From IMG/VR virus record IMGVR_UViG_3300030329_000446, positions 1 through 59,046 of that record: a DNA stretch of 59,046 nt; one strand, written 5' to 3'. Origin of the DNA: a virus. The translations under genes and the position numbers were made by a program. The notes below the pieces were generated by a model. That model was not told the DNA's origin and searched no databases. It was given only the letters and a program-made list of their open reading frames with translations. This document shows, in pieces, positions 25,318 through 33,556 of the stretch (position 1 is its first letter; the number at the start of each line of letters is the position of its first letter).

Positions 25318-25724
25318 CTACTCTTTCTCATATTTTCTCTGGCTACACCCTTGAATTTTTCTGCTGATCGCATACCACCTAGTCCTAGTAATGATAAGGT
25401 AAGGGTCATTAACCCCTCAGTAGGGATAATAGGAATAGCTATGTCTGCACCAGAGATTGCTATACCCCATACAAATACAGGTTGAAATACATACTGCCAA
25501 CCTAAACCAAAGGCACATATCCACATGATAGCTGGTCTACTACCACTGACAAAGATAGAGGGATGCTTTGCTTGTTCTACGTTAGCCTGTGCTTGAGCAA
25601 GGTCAAGGCTAACCATCTGTTGTTTAAGTTCAGCATTAAGTTTAGTCTTTAAATCCTTATCTTCAACGAACTTATCTAAGACCTTACCTGCTACACCAAC
25701 AACACTCTCAGCTAACCCAAGCAT
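25314..25724 (-). CDS. Holin of the GTA/3-TM type
   Basis: 136 aa. N-terminal amphipathic and coiled-coil segment (LNAELKQQMVSLDLAQAQANVEQAKHPS), then the family signature SGSRPAIMWICAFGLGWQYVF and two or three membrane helices (about 63-80, 83-103, 106-121), ending with a basic tail (GVARENMRKSR). It matches the 3-TM holin family of GTA-like elements and marine phages by pattern. It would open the inner membrane to the M15 endolysin. Confidence 0.85.
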   Translation of the reverse strand: MLGLAESVVGVAGKVLDKFVEDKDLKTKLNAELKQQMVSLDLAQAQANVEQAKHPSIFVSGSRPAIMWICAFGLGWQYVFQPVFVWGIAISGADIAIPIIPTEGLMTLTLSLLGLGGMRSAEKFKGVARENMRKSR

Positions 25725-25954
25725 TATATCTTAGCCTGTATTAGTTGATTAGGATCATCATCTTCTTGAGGATAGTGATCTTCTATGGTGCGTATCTTCT
25801 CGTCATTCTCTGCAATAATAGCTATTTGTTTATCTACTTCCTGAACAATATCAGAGTGTTCTCCTATTCCTACTGAATGATTAAGGTACACTTCTATATT
25901 AGCTTTCGCTATAGCTATCTCTCCTTGGTATTTAGATATTAAGGCATCTAACAT
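25724..25954 (-). CDS. Small acidic helical protein next to holin
   Basis: 76 aa: helical N-terminal half (ISKYQGEIAIAKANIEVYLN), an acidic second half (EDHYPQEDDDPNQ). No membrane helix. The stop shares a base with the holin start, and its start is within the end of the glycosyltransferase fusion gene (7-bp overlap), so co-translation with the holin is likely. Possible holin regulator; that is inference only. Confidence 0.65.
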   Translation of the reverse strand: MLDALISKYQGEIAIAKANIEVYLNHSVGIGEHSDIVQEVDKQIAIIAENDEKIRTIEDHYPQEDDDPNQLIQAKI

Positions 25955-28233
25955 GGTAGGAACTCCTTATAATGTTTAGTCTTACTTATACGTGAATTAT
26001 TCCACAAGGTCTTTACGAGGGTATTCTCTCCATGAACAGTGATCTCCATATCTACATCGTCACGTTCAAAGAGTTTCTCACAGTCCTGTGCCATAGCAAG
26101 TAGCTCACCTGTAGTCCAGAACTTATGATCATCTACGGTAACATTCATATACTTAGGTCTACCATCTCTCTCTTTCTTTTTCTTATCTTTATCTGATGGC
26201 TCTGGTATAATACAGTCATAACCAAACAAGTCAAAGGTTCTAAATCCCAGGATGTGCATCATTCCTATAGCTCTCATAGCCGCACACGTTCCTCCTGTAA
26301 TGAAGGTAGTGTCTGGTGGTATATCAAACTCTTCAGAAACTTGTATTGTATTATCTCTCACAGGTTTATTCTTATCTGTAGCTGCACGTAAAGTCTCTGA
26401 AAAAGCATGCCATCCCCACAGATTAGCTCCCTGTTTCTTGAGAAGCCTTGTTACTGAAGGATTGGTCATAGATGCAAGAAAGAATATAGTATCTTTATCT
26501 ACCTTATTAAATAAAGTCTTACGGATAATACCATGTGTAGACTTACCGCTTAGTGGTCTTGGGTCTAGTATAACACATCCCCACGGTTGTATGCCATGTT
26601 TTAAAAGATGGGGGTATGAATGTTTCACACAGACCACACGAGTATGATCTTTCCGACTAAGTTCTTTTACATGGTTCCAGTCTGTGCTATCTCCACCTGA
26701 TACAATGATAACTCTATCCGAATGTGCTCTGCCTTTCTCTAACCAGTTGTCCATAAGTTTAATATTCTTTTTAATATTACTTACAAGGTTCTGATCAGGT
26801 ACACAGTCTTTAGGAGTGACATGAATAGGAACTTGCATAACCTTATTCGTTAAGTCAGGCAGGTTATCATCAATCAGGACTACAGCTAAGTGAGTATGTC
26901 CTCCTTCTCGTACTCCATCACTGGATGGTAACACCTGTTTACGGTGGGTAACTTCTTCTATAATTCTATTTACTTCTCTAAACTCTTCATCGACACAGTT
27001 ACCCTGTGCATCTGCTGTAAAGAAGTCATCAAAAACCAGAATAGGAATATGCTTTAACTTGTCATAGTCATTACGTACTGTTTTGGTACTATGTCCACCA
27101 TCAATATAAGCTAAGTCTGCTTCGATACCAGCTTCTAAAGTTTCGTTAGTGTCTCCTTTTGTTAGGGTAAAGGTGAAGGTCTTATTCCTTTCTTCCTTCA
27201 TCTTCTTTTTAAACTTGTTTAAATGTTCTGTTATTTCATCTATTGAAACAATCCTCTTAGCATTAAGTTCTTTAATACTAAGTTCTTCGTTACCTTCCTC
27301 AAATAAATCATAACCAATATATTCAAAGTCGTCCCTATTTTCAAAGGAAGCTAGGGCCATTTCAATCGCACGTTGTCCTATCCATGTCCCTGTCTCTACT
27401 ACTTTAGCTGGTTGATACTGTCGTATAATATCAGCAAGTTGTTTATATCTTTGTGCTGGTGGAATAGGTTTACTTTCTACTGTACCTTTACGATCTCCTT
27501 TAAGATGTTCCATAAACTCACTAAGAGGGAAGGACTCAAAGGCTTGCTTACCTTTTACAAGGTCTGTTATATCTAAGTGACCAGTGAAGTCTTGTACTCT
27601 CATGCCATGAGCACGATAGATAGTCAGTAGTCTTTCAAAGATAAAACCATCATGCCACTCACGATAGTTGACTACTTCACCAGAGTTGTAGGCTCCACGT
27701 AGATCACCTAGTAAATCTAAAGCTCCACGATATTTAAGATTAAATGCCATGAAGGATGTTTCACTGTAGTCAAAATGCTTCCTTCCCAAGAAAGCTAACT
27801 CTGCTTTAGGATTAAGAAAGTTATCTAAGTCTTTGGAAGTAAAGTCTTTCTTAGTAAATGTATCAGCATCTAACCAGATACACCAGCCTGGATCACGACT
27901 GTCATCAGATAATTCAAATGCAAACTCTGTAAGAGCAAAGACTTTATGACAGAATTTTACTGCGTCTAACCTAAAGTTATATTGTAACTGTCCTCCCTCC
28001 GTACCATTATGTTTCTGGAATGTCTCTCTGAAAGCTGTCATTTCTGTGAGAAGGTTAAGATTACGATACTCTATATGATTAGGACGAGGTACATCATGCT
28101 TGTCTATATCAAAGTCATGGTAGTAGACAGTAAGTTTGAGTGGCTCTTTCCAGTGTCGGGCAGCAGTCTCCAGCATTTTCATGCCATAAAGTTTTAATCC
28201 TTCTTCATTCATAGAGGTAACAAAGTTATACAT
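25948..28233 (-). CDS. Glycosyltransferase - methyltransferase - DUF115-like fusion
   Basis: 761 aa with three parts. About 1-245: nucleotide-sugar glycosyltransferase-like, with the metal-binding DxD in WCIWLDADTFTKKDF. About 270-460: class I SAM methyltransferase-like (VVETGTWIGQRAIEMAL, then LAYIDGGHSTKTVRNDY and ILVFDDFF). About 480-745: DUF115-like domain (RVIIVSGGDSTDWNHV, TFITGGTCAAMRAIGMMHILGFRTFDLFGYDC), a fold found in flagellin/LPS glycosylation proteins. Together with the next gene (8-bp overlap) it could modify a surface glycan or virion protein. Substrates are unknown; codon use matches the neighbours. Confidence 0.8.
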   Translation of the reverse strand: MYNFVTSMNEEGLKLYGMKMLETAARHWKEPLKLTVYYHDFDIDKHDVPRPNHIEYRNLNLLTEMTAFRETFQKHNGTEGGQLQYNFRLDAVKFCHKVFALTEFAFELSDDSRDPGWCIWLDADTFTKKDFTSKDLDNFLNPKAELAFLGRKHFDYSETSFMAFNLKYRGALDLLGDLRGAYNSGEVVNYREWHDGFIFERLLTIYRAHGMRVQDFTGHLDITDLVKGKQAFESFPLSEFMEHLKGDRKGTVESKPIPPAQRYKQLADIIRQYQPAKVVETGTWIGQRAIEMALASFENRDDFEYIGYDLFEEGNEELSIKELNAKRIVSIDEITEHLNKFKKKMKEERNKTFTFTLTKGDTNETLEAGIEADLAYIDGGHSTKTVRNDYDKLKHIPILVFDDFFTADAQGNCVDEEFREVNRIIEEVTHRKQVLPSSDGVREGGHTHLAVVLIDDNLPDLTNKVMQVPIHVTPKDCVPDQNLVSNIKKNIKLMDNWLEKGRAHSDRVIIVSGGDSTDWNHVKELSRKDHTRVVCVKHSYPHLLKHGIQPWGCVILDPRPLSGKSTHGIIRKTLFNKVDKDTIFFLASMTNPSVTRLLKKQGANLWGWHAFSETLRAATDKNKPVRDNTIQVSEEFDIPPDTTFITGGTCAAMRAIGMMHILGFRTFDLFGYDCIIPEPSDKDKKKKERDGRPKYMNVTVDDHKFWTTGELLAMAQDCEKLFERDDVDMEITVHGENTLVKTLWNNSRISKTKHYKEFLPC

Positions 28234-29020
28234 TAGATAGTCCTTCTTCTATTATTATCTTATCTTTCAGTTCATTCCATTCTGTAGCATACTTTATATC
28301 TACATCACGAGAAGCTGACCAGTTCTCGAACCAAGGTCCACCTGTAGTAAAGTGTACATTCTTAGGCTCTAGAGTTTCAGATGAATGATGGTCTAACCAG
28401 TTCCACTCCTCTTCAATTTTTCCCATAGGAAATTGTGTCATCCTTCCATGCTCCCAACCATCTAACCACTTAAAGTTATGAAGCCAATAACCAGACTTAG
28501 TATTAACATCATCTACAGTAAGATTAAGATTAGCTTTATGTCCACAATTCCAAAGCATAAAGCTAGACCAATTTTTTCTGGAGTAAGCCTCTTGTATTTG
28601 ATTGTCCATCTTAGTTTCATTATTAGGTTGATATTTATGCCACACACAAGATACCGCATGAACATCATTAGAGTATCTATGAAATACTTCCATGATGTCT
28701 GAACGTACCATCATATCACAATCCATAAAGATTGCGTAACCATCGTATTGATTAAGGTGGGGGATTAAGAACCTAGTAAAGCTGAAATCAGTAGAAAAGG
28801 GTTTACCATCAGAGAGATCAACCTTTTGTTTCTTGTTATCAGGACTGATAGACCATGCTCTACGGTATAATCCAGCAGCCCTTAGTGCGTGTTGATCTAG
28901 TTTTATAATGTTTAAGTCTTTAACTGAGGATGTTAATTCAATAGACTTAACTAAAGTTTCAAATGCCAGATGTTCTCTTTCATCGTAGCCAATATAAATT
29001 GTTGGTTGTCTCTGATACAT
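28226..29020 (-). CDS. Glycosyltransferase, GT8-like
   Basis: 264 aa. IYIGYDEREHLAFETLVKSI is the first Rossmann element and DGYAIFMDCDMMV (about 93-105) carries the DxD motif that holds Mn-nucleotide-sugar. YRRAWSI, FSFTRFLIPHL and the late GPWFENW with basic and aromatic residues fit GT8/GT-A transferases. Cytosolic, no membrane segment. It immediately precedes the glycosyltransferase-methyltransferase fusion, so both probably act on one glycan. Confidence 0.82.
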   Translation of the reverse strand: MYQRQPTIYIGYDEREHLAFETLVKSIELTSSVKDLNIIKLDQHALRAAGLYRRAWSISPDNKKQKVDLSDGKPFSTDFSFTRFLIPHLNQYDGYAIFMDCDMMVRSDIMEVFHRYSNDVHAVSCVWHKYQPNNETKMDNQIQEAYSRKNWSSFMLWNCGHKANLNLTVDDVNTKSGYWLHNFKWLDGWEHGRMTQFPMGKIEEEWNWLDHHSSETLEPKNVHFTTGGPWFENWSASRDVDIKYATEWNELKDKIIIEEGLSNV

Positions 29021-29038
29021 AAACCCTCTCTACTCCTC

Positions 29039-29284
29039 CTATTTTTTAGATTCAAGTTGTGGTAGTGAATCTTCAACAGACTTACGATAAGTCTGGAGTT
29101 CTTCTATTCTGTCATCAATAGATTGAAGAGTTTGTTTTTGTTTTTTCTGTTCCAACTCTTTCATTCTTTCTTCTGATACTACATAAACAGTAGGATGTAC
29201 ATACCTACTTGGAAGTCCACGCCTCATAACAAATAAATCATCAAACATAGCGTTAATAAAATCACCATAAATACTAGTATACAT
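29039..29284 (-). CDS. 81-aa hypothetical protein
   Basis: Start chosen at ATG 29284 because AAGGAGATAAAG lies just ahead; an in-frame start eight codons upstream lacks an RBS. The first half is MYTSIYGDFINAMFDDLFVMRRGLPSRYVHPTVYVV, the second a charged coiled coil (ERMKELEQKKQKQTLQSIDDRIEELQ). First gene behind the promoter at 29357-29385. No family recognised. Confidence 0.7.
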   Translation of the reverse strand: MYTSIYGDFINAMFDDLFVMRRGLPSRYVHPTVYVVSEERMKELEQKKQKQTLQSIDDRIEELQTYRKSVEDSLPQLESKK

Positions 29285-29311
29285 CTTTATCTCCTTTTGT
29301 TTAAGCAAGAA

Positions 29312-29343
29312 GGGGAACTATCCTATGATAGCAATAATTCCCC
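29312..29343 (-). promoter_or_regulatory. 5'-leader hairpin and CCTATGATA direct repeats
   Basis: GGGGAA (29312-29317) pairs with TTCCCC (29338-29343), and inside it CTATC (29318-29322) pairs with GATAG (29327-29331). In addition CCTATGATA occurs at 29322-29330 and again at 29342-29350, 20 bp apart, or about two helical turns. Both structures lie between the promoter at 29357-29385 and the RBS of 29039-29284. The repeats suggest a repressor site; the hairpin suggests an attenuator or mRNA stabiliser. Confidence 0.5.
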
Positions 29344-29356
29344 TATGATACTATAT

Positions 29357-29385
29357 ATTGTATCAAAGTATCTTACTTATGTCAA
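29357..29385 (-). promoter_or_regulatory. Sigma-70 promoter for the glycosylation-lysis block
   Basis: Read on the minus strand: TTGACA (29380-29385), 17-bp spacer, TACAAT (29357-29362). Perfect -35, five of six in -10. It sits in a 108-bp gap and points at 29039-29284 and the glycosyltransferase, holin and A-type carrier genes that follow without further gaps. Confidence 0.75.
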
Positions 29386-29392
29386 GCACTTT

Positions 29393-29470
29393 CTACATTA
29401 ATTTAATTACGTGTAAAGCTAGAGGAACTACTTGAATTACCATGGCAGCTATAAATAATCCTGTTAGCAT
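29393..29470 (-). CDS. 25-aa membrane micropeptide
   Basis: ATG 29470 directly abuts the stop of the Na/phosphate transporter-like gene (29471) and has a strong RBS, GGGAGG seven bases ahead, lying inside the end of that gene. The peptide MLTGLFIAAMVIQVVPLALH... is a single hydrophobic helix ending in Lys-Leu-Met. Position and RBS suggest co-translation with the transporter, perhaps as an accessory subunit. Too short for homology-based support. Confidence 0.55.
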   Translation of the reverse strand: MLTGLFIAAMVIQVVPLALHVIKLM

Positions 29471-29914
29471 TTAAAACCTCCCTATAAATCTTGCGATATG
29501 ATTGACCCATGGCAGTAACATTAATGCCATTAATAGATTAGCTCCTGTATGAGCTATAGCTATTCTTAATGTGTCTCCTTTAGGAAACCCATCAGATACA
29601 AATAATCCTGCCAACCAGATAGTACCTGTAGTCCCTATATTAGCCCCTAGAACAGCAGCTATAGCACTAGGTAAGGGTAAGAACCCACTGGCTACTAAGG
29701 CTATGATAGCTGTAGTACTTAAAGAACTGGATTGCCATGCTAATGTACATACAATCCCACCTAAGAACATCCAGTATGGGTTAGTAATAAACCACTCTAG
29801 ATGTTCCACATTTCCTAAAGACTTCATACCTCCAGCAAACATTTTCAGACCAAAGTAAAATACAACCAGCCCTATACCTATCTGTACTATAGGCATATCC
29901 CAATATTTAATCAT
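29471..29914 (-). CDS. Half-size Na+/phosphate cotransporter (NptA-like), auxiliary metabolic gene
   Basis: 147 aa, start at ATG 29914 in a TAATG joint (an in-frame ATG at 29929 lacks an RBS). Contains the Na/Pi-cotransporter signature QSSSLSTTA (Gln61-Ser64) followed by VLGANIGTTGT (90-96), and about four membrane helices (8-24, 46-60, 66-105 region, 117-142). Cellular NptA proteins carry two such QSSS repeats and are at least twice as long, so this is one repeat; it could act as a dimer. It would raise phosphate uptake in the infected cell, useful for DNA synthesis in phosphate-poor water. It lies just behind the RNR operon. Confidence 0.82.
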   Translation of the reverse strand: MIKYWDMPIVQIGIGLVVFYFGLKMFAGGMKSLGNVEHLEWFITNPYWMFLGGIVCTLAWQSSSLSTTAIIALVASGFLPLPSAIAAVLGANIGTTGTIWLAGLFVSDGFPKGDTLRIAIAHTGANLLMALMLLPWVNHIARFIGRF

Positions 29915-30087
29915 TAATGTTTTCTCCATGAGTTTTTAAATTCTAACTCATCTACTATTTCTTGTAAGACTTGAGCAGCCGTATTAAACCTACCTCCATC
30001 GTGATCCATACGCTCATACTTTTCCTTTATTAATTGTATCTCTGTCTTTAAGACTTCTATTCTTTCATCTAGACTACGATATACCAT
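29914..30087 (-). CDS. 57-aa helical protein between RNR and transporter
   Basis: ATG 30087 shares a base with the RNR stop (TAATG). The sequence is mostly one charged amphipathic helix (SLDERIEVLKTEIQLIKEKYERM; VLQEIVDELEFK), probably coiled-coil forming. No family recognised. Its tight coupling implies co-expression with the reductase. Confidence 0.6.
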   Translation of the reverse strand: MVYRSLDERIEVLKTEIQLIKEKYERMDHDGGRFNTAAQVLQEIVDELEFKNSWRKH

Positions 30088-31781
30088 TAGCCACACTCCT
30101 TCTGTCCAGTTGCAGGATCAATGAAGCAAGCTGCTCCCTCATCTTCTTTAGTAGCTGGTTCACTCTTATTAAGAATACCATACCTCTTACCAGCTAGTCT
30201 AAACGTAGTAACTCCTTTTAACTTTCCTTTCCAGCCCTGAAGATAAACATCTTTAAATTCTTCAAAGGTTACATTATCTCCTACATTAATAGTCTTGGAT
30301 ACAGCACTATCAATATAAGGTTGAATAGCTACCTGCATTTTCAGGTGCTCTTCCACTGACAGGTCTTCAGTTGTCTCTGCCTTTTCATTAAAATGAGCAT
30401 AGACATAATCCTGTAATTTAACTATCTGTGGTCCTTCCTCTGTGATAACAGTACGATCTACCTCATGCATAAAGACAGGCTCTATTCCACTACTAATATT
30501 ATCAGCCGTGAAACTAATCGTTCCTGTCGGAGCAATACTGGTTAAGTGGCTATTACGAATACCACACTTGGCTATCTTTTCTTGTAAGTCTGGTGGTAGT
30601 TTCTTTACATATCCACTCTGTAAGTACTGAGGATCATAGAGAGGAAACGATCCCTTCTCTTTAGCTAGGTCACAACTGGCTGAGATAGCTGTATAAGCTA
30701 AAGACCTACCTATCTTTCTAGTAAAGCGTACAGCCTCATCTGATCCATACCGTAGCCCTACCATAGTCAGACAGTTAGCTAGACCAGTAATACCTAACCC
30801 CATCCTCCTTTTATTCTTTGCTTCAGTCTCTTGATCTGGTAGTGGATAACGAGTACGGTCAATAACATTGTCCATTGCCTGTACCACTCTATGAATATCT
30901 TCTTCAAATAATTCAAAGTCAAAGACTCCACCTACAGTTTTCACATACTTAACTAAGTTAAAGCTACCTAGTAGACACGCTCCAAAGGGAGGTAGTGGTT
31001 GTTCCCCACAGGGATTGGTAGCTTCGATAGTCTCACAATACCAGAGAGGATTGTCTTGATTTATCCTATCAATAAATAAGACTCCAGGTTCAGCCCACTC
31101 CCAATTAGCTCTCATAATTTCATCCCATAAAGCTACAGCATTTATTTCTTTGTAGACTGTATCATTAAACTTTAATTGGAATGGGGTGTTACGTATAACA
31201 GCTTGCATAAACTCATCAGTAACACCTACTGATATATTAAAGTTAGTAAGTTTATCTTGGTTCTGTTTGGCCCTGATAAATTGTTCTATGTCTGGATGGT
31301 CTACACGTAAGACCCCCATCATCGCACCACGCCTATGACCAGCAGAGACTATCGTTCTACACACCGCATCAAATATGTGCATAAAAGATACAGGCCCACT
31401 AGCGGAACTATCAAGGCTAACAATCCTGTCACCATCAGGACGTATGCGAGAAAAGTCATACCCAATTCCCCCACCTCTCCGCATCGTTTCAGCAGCTTCA
31501 GTAGCCCTTGCCATAATGGATTCCATACTATCCTCAATGACTCCTGATACAAAGCAGTTATAGGCTGTAACATCCCTTGGACTCCCCATTGCTGACTGAA
31601 CTCTACCTGCTGGCATAAACCTTTGATTTAAAAAGATTTCTTTTATTTCTTGCCTATGATCTTCATCGTCTGACATAGCAGACGCATTACGATTAGCTGC
31701 TTCTTCAAAGCTCTCGTTTGGTAAACGATATTTAGTGGCGTGTAACTCCTCACATGCTGCAACTTGTGGACCGTATTCCAT
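30087..31781 (-). CDS. nrdJ: Class II (B12-dependent) ribonucleotide reductase
   Basis: 564 aa. Converts ribonucleotides to deoxyribonucleotides with adenosylcobalamin. Residue layout fits class II: Cys76 in TAYNCFVSG, the NPCGE active-site motif with Asn256, Cys258 (thiyl site) and Glu260, and Cys269 exactly eleven residues on (GACLLGSFNL), matching the redox Cys pair of known NrdJ. C-terminal Cys552 and Cys563 could be the reshuttling pair. No N-terminal ATP cone is apparent. No small subunit (NrdB) or NrdG-type activase is in the genome, which supports class II. ThyX, DUF3310 and polymerase genes share the strand. Confidence 0.88.
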   Translation of the reverse strand: MEYGPQVAACEELHATKYRLPNESFEEAANRNASAMSDDEDHRQEIKEIFLNQRFMPAGRVQSAMGSPRDVTAYNCFVSGVIEDSMESIMARATEAAETMRRGGGIGYDFSRIRPDGDRIVSLDSSASGPVSFMHIFDAVCRTIVSAGHRRGAMMGVLRVDHPDIEQFIRAKQNQDKLTNFNISVGVTDEFMQAVIRNTPFQLKFNDTVYKEINAVALWDEIMRANWEWAEPGVLFIDRINQDNPLWYCETIEATNPCGEQPLPPFGACLLGSFNLVKYVKTVGGVFDFELFEEDIHRVVQAMDNVIDRTRYPLPDQETEAKNKRRMGLGITGLANCLTMVGLRYGSDEAVRFTRKIGRSLAYTAISASCDLAKEKGSFPLYDPQYLQSGYVKKLPPDLQEKIAKCGIRNSHLTSIAPTGTISFTADNISSGIEPVFMHEVDRTVITEEGPQIVKLQDYVYAHFNEKAETTEDLSVEEHLKMQVAIQPYIDSAVSKTINVGDNVTFEEFKDVYLQGWKGKLKGVTTFRLAGKRYGILNKSEPATKEDEGAACFIDPATGQKECG

Positions 31782-32137
31782 TACTTCTTCTCCTTTAACT
31801 CTATAAGTTTTTTATTATACCATTCGGCTTTCTTTAAATCTTCCGCACCATTTTTATACCTATATCTCCATAGGTATTTCATAATATTTCCCTGTAGATA
31901 ATACTCAAAGCCTTCATCTAATGCTGCTTCAATAGCATCAATACATTCTATACCAGCTTGATTATAATGTACAGGATTATTTACGTTATCTTGATCGGAA
32001 GGTCTTTTCTTAGTATGAGGTTTATCTTCTGTCGGACTTTCCTCTTGTGTTTGGATTGTATTAATTGTTGGGCGAACACTCTTGTATCTGAATAATCTAT
32101 TCCAGCGTGATCGCATACCGTTATATAATCTTTGCAT
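31781..32137 (-). CDS. DUF3310 protein
   Basis: 118 aa. Residues about 53-116 are a good DUF3310 domain: NPVHYNQAGIECIDAIEAAL, then YYLQGNIMKYLWRYRYKNGAEDLKKAEWYNKKLIEL. The family is widespread in phages next to nucleotide-metabolism genes; biochemical role unproven. The N-terminal 50 residues are basic and disordered and are encoded in a 157-bp overlap with 31981-32352. ATG 32137 has GGGGG five bases ahead, and there is no later in-frame start before the domain. Confidence 0.8.
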   Translation of the reverse strand: MQRLYNGMRSRWNRLFRYKSVRPTINTIQTQEESPTEDKPHTKKRPSDQDNVNNPVHYNQAGIECIDAIEAALDEGFEYYLQGNIMKYLWRYRYKNGAEDLKKAEWYNKKLIELKEKK

Positions 32138-32352
32138 GTTACCCCCACACTAGCAAAGAACCATGCCCTTGCTCTCTCTCTATTTTCAGTTATCGTATCA
32201 GTCTCAGTTTCAAACTTAGGTTTACTAGCATCAAGTAAAGCCTGTAACACAACAGCAATAAACAGGCATTGTTCTGGCCTGTCCCGTTGTAGTTTCTTTT
32301 CTATCGTGTATAGAAGATTTGTTCTTTTATTTTTTTTAGTAATAATCTTCAT
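31981..32352 (-). CDS. 123-aa phage protein overlapping DUF3310 gene
   Basis: Basic N-terminus, helical middle (CLFIAVVLQALLDASKP), then ENRERARAWFFASVGVTCKDYITVCDHAGIDYSDTRVFAQQLI, which resembles a small helical DNA-associated domain found in phage genomes. The last 52 residues (KHKRKVRQKINLILRK) are overprinted with the N-terminus of the DUF3310 protein. Start overlaps the upstream gene by 17 bp. Function unknown. Confidence 0.65.
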   Translation of the reverse strand: MKIITKKNKRTNLLYTIEKKLQRDRPEQCLFIAVVLQALLDASKPKFETETDTITENRERARAWFFASVGVTCKDYITVCDHAGIDYSDTRVFAQQLIQSKHKRKVRQKINLILRKDLPIKIT

Positions 32353-32695
32353 AAAAATAATCTTCTAAGAATTGTTCTGCATCTAATACTACCAAGGGCT
32401 TCCTCCTGTTCATCTTAATAAAAAGAATAGGTGGTAAATCACTATGACTTTGTGCTTGATCTAACATATTATAGATACCAGTAAACTTTTCTTGGTTCTT
32501 ACACTCAATAGAGAAGGGGAACAGATGTTCGCAAGCACTACTGAGTTTAACATCTGCCCCATTCTCTCCCATGATAGCTGTAGTAATCTCTTTATCTAGC
32601 TCATGGGTATGATCTTCATCCAAATACTCTATGAGTTTACTCCTCACCCAATCTTGTAACTTACGTCCTTTAGCTTTGGCTGAAGATGTTTTCAT
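32336..32695 (-). CDS. PD-(D/E)XK nuclease-like protein
   Basis: 119 aa. Pattern of a small Holliday-junction resolvase/endonuclease fold: AKGRKLQDWVRSKL at the start, Asp48 in GENGADVKL, and the ExK pair Glu64-Lys66 in PFSIECKNQEKF, then an alpha/beta end (PPILFIKMNRRKPLVVLDAEQF). Could resolve or trim replication intermediates. TAATG-type joint with the upstream RecB-like exonuclease suggests they work together. Confidence 0.75.
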   Translation of the reverse strand: MKTSSAKAKGRKLQDWVRSKLIEYLDEDHTHELDKEITTAIMGENGADVKLSSACEHLFPFSIECKNQEKFTGIYNMLDQAQSHSDLPPILFIKMNRRKPLVVLDAEQFLEDYFYEDYY

Positions 32696-33555
32696 TAGTT
32701 TATCCTAACTTCTGGTACATCTGGAACTTTACTAACACGAGTTAGATATACTCTCCCTCGCTTATAATCAAAAGCTCGTAGTCCTACACCTCCATTCACA
32801 TCAGACCAACAATCCTTTTTAAAAGCACAATAAGAACAGTTGACATTCAGTTTATAATTACCTGACTTACCCTCTGGTATATCAGAATAACATCTATCAG
32901 GTGGGGTATCGGACTTAATCATTCCTTTTAAATATTTAATCCTTTCTTCTGTGTTAGTTATCTCAAGCTCATTTAATTCCATGAAGCATAACTCACCTGA
33001 TAGTTTATTCATTACTAGAAAGCCAGCTTCATCTGCCTTCTCTGCCGTAGCATAAGAAGATAGTTGATCTATATAACCAAATGGATCGTCACTATATAAT
33101 ACCTTATCTTCAAACTTTCTAAAACTCATAGGTGATGCTGACTTAACATCAACCAAGATATTATCTATGCGTCCATCTATATGTCCTTTAATTCCTCCTA
33201 GATTAGTTTCCTTCTGTCTATCTCTTACCTTATGCCCTGCTAATTCTGCAAAGCAGAAGACTAATTCCTCAATGATATGACCATACAGGAATTTAATAGG
33301 ATCATTATCTCGTAGCCTTTCTCCTTCTACATTTTGAAATTGATACCATAGTTGTCTATCAGGATATCCAACATTAGACATTCTAAGTCTAGCTTCATCC
33401 TTATCCTTTCCCATAATAGAAGTAGTAAGTTGTTTACGAATGTTTTCCACACACGTATCAATAATCTTATCTCGTTTACTATCCGATAGTTTACATCCCT
33501 TATCTTCTTTAAAGAGATTGTATATATCTTTAATCAAGGAAGTTATTTTTTTCAT
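32695..33555 (-). CDS. RecB/Cas4-like exonuclease with Fe-S cysteines
   Basis: 286 aa. PD-(D/E)XK core in RecB-like order: GHIIEEL (His92), GHIDGRIDNILVDVKSA (Asp127, Asp136-x-Lys138) and the QLSSY motif (Gln164-Tyr168). Four late cysteines, Cys222, Cys240, Cys243 and Cys249 (CSYC-x5-C), resemble the [4Fe-4S] knot of Cas4/AddB nucleases, though here all four lie C-terminal. Likely the 5'-3' exonuclease that recycles host DNA or recombines phage DNA, in place of T7 gp6. ATG 33555 has no clear Shine-Dalgarno and follows the hairpin at 33557-33600. Confidence 0.85.
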   Translation of the reverse strand: MKKITSLIKDIYNLFKEDKGCKLSDSKRDKIIDTCVENIRKQLTTSIMGKDKDEARLRMSNVGYPDRQLWYQFQNVEGERLRDNDPIKFLYGHIIEELVFCFAELAGHKVRDRQKETNLGGIKGHIDGRIDNILVDVKSASPMSFRKFEDKVLYSDDPFGYIDQLSSYATAEKADEAGFLVMNKLSGELCFMELNELEITNTEERIKYLKGMIKSDTPPDRCYSDIPEGKSGNYKLNVNCSYCAFKKDCWSDVNGGVGLRAFDYKRGRVYLTRVSKVPDVPEVRIN

Positions 33556-33556
33556 A

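Noticed and set aside
26252-26647. 131-aa plus-strand frame opposite the glycosyltransferase fusion
   Set aside because: Antisense to a gene with clear domain motifs; no RBS and no recognisable domain.
29393-29470. Transporter extended by frameshift into the 25-aa frame
   Set aside because: The transporter frame ends with a normal stop and the micropeptide has its own RBS and ATG; no slippery site is seen.
32695-33555. Cas4 as part of a CRISPR system
   Set aside because: The RecB/Cas4-like nuclease lies among replication genes with no cas1/cas2 or array; a replication or recombination exonuclease is the simpler reading.
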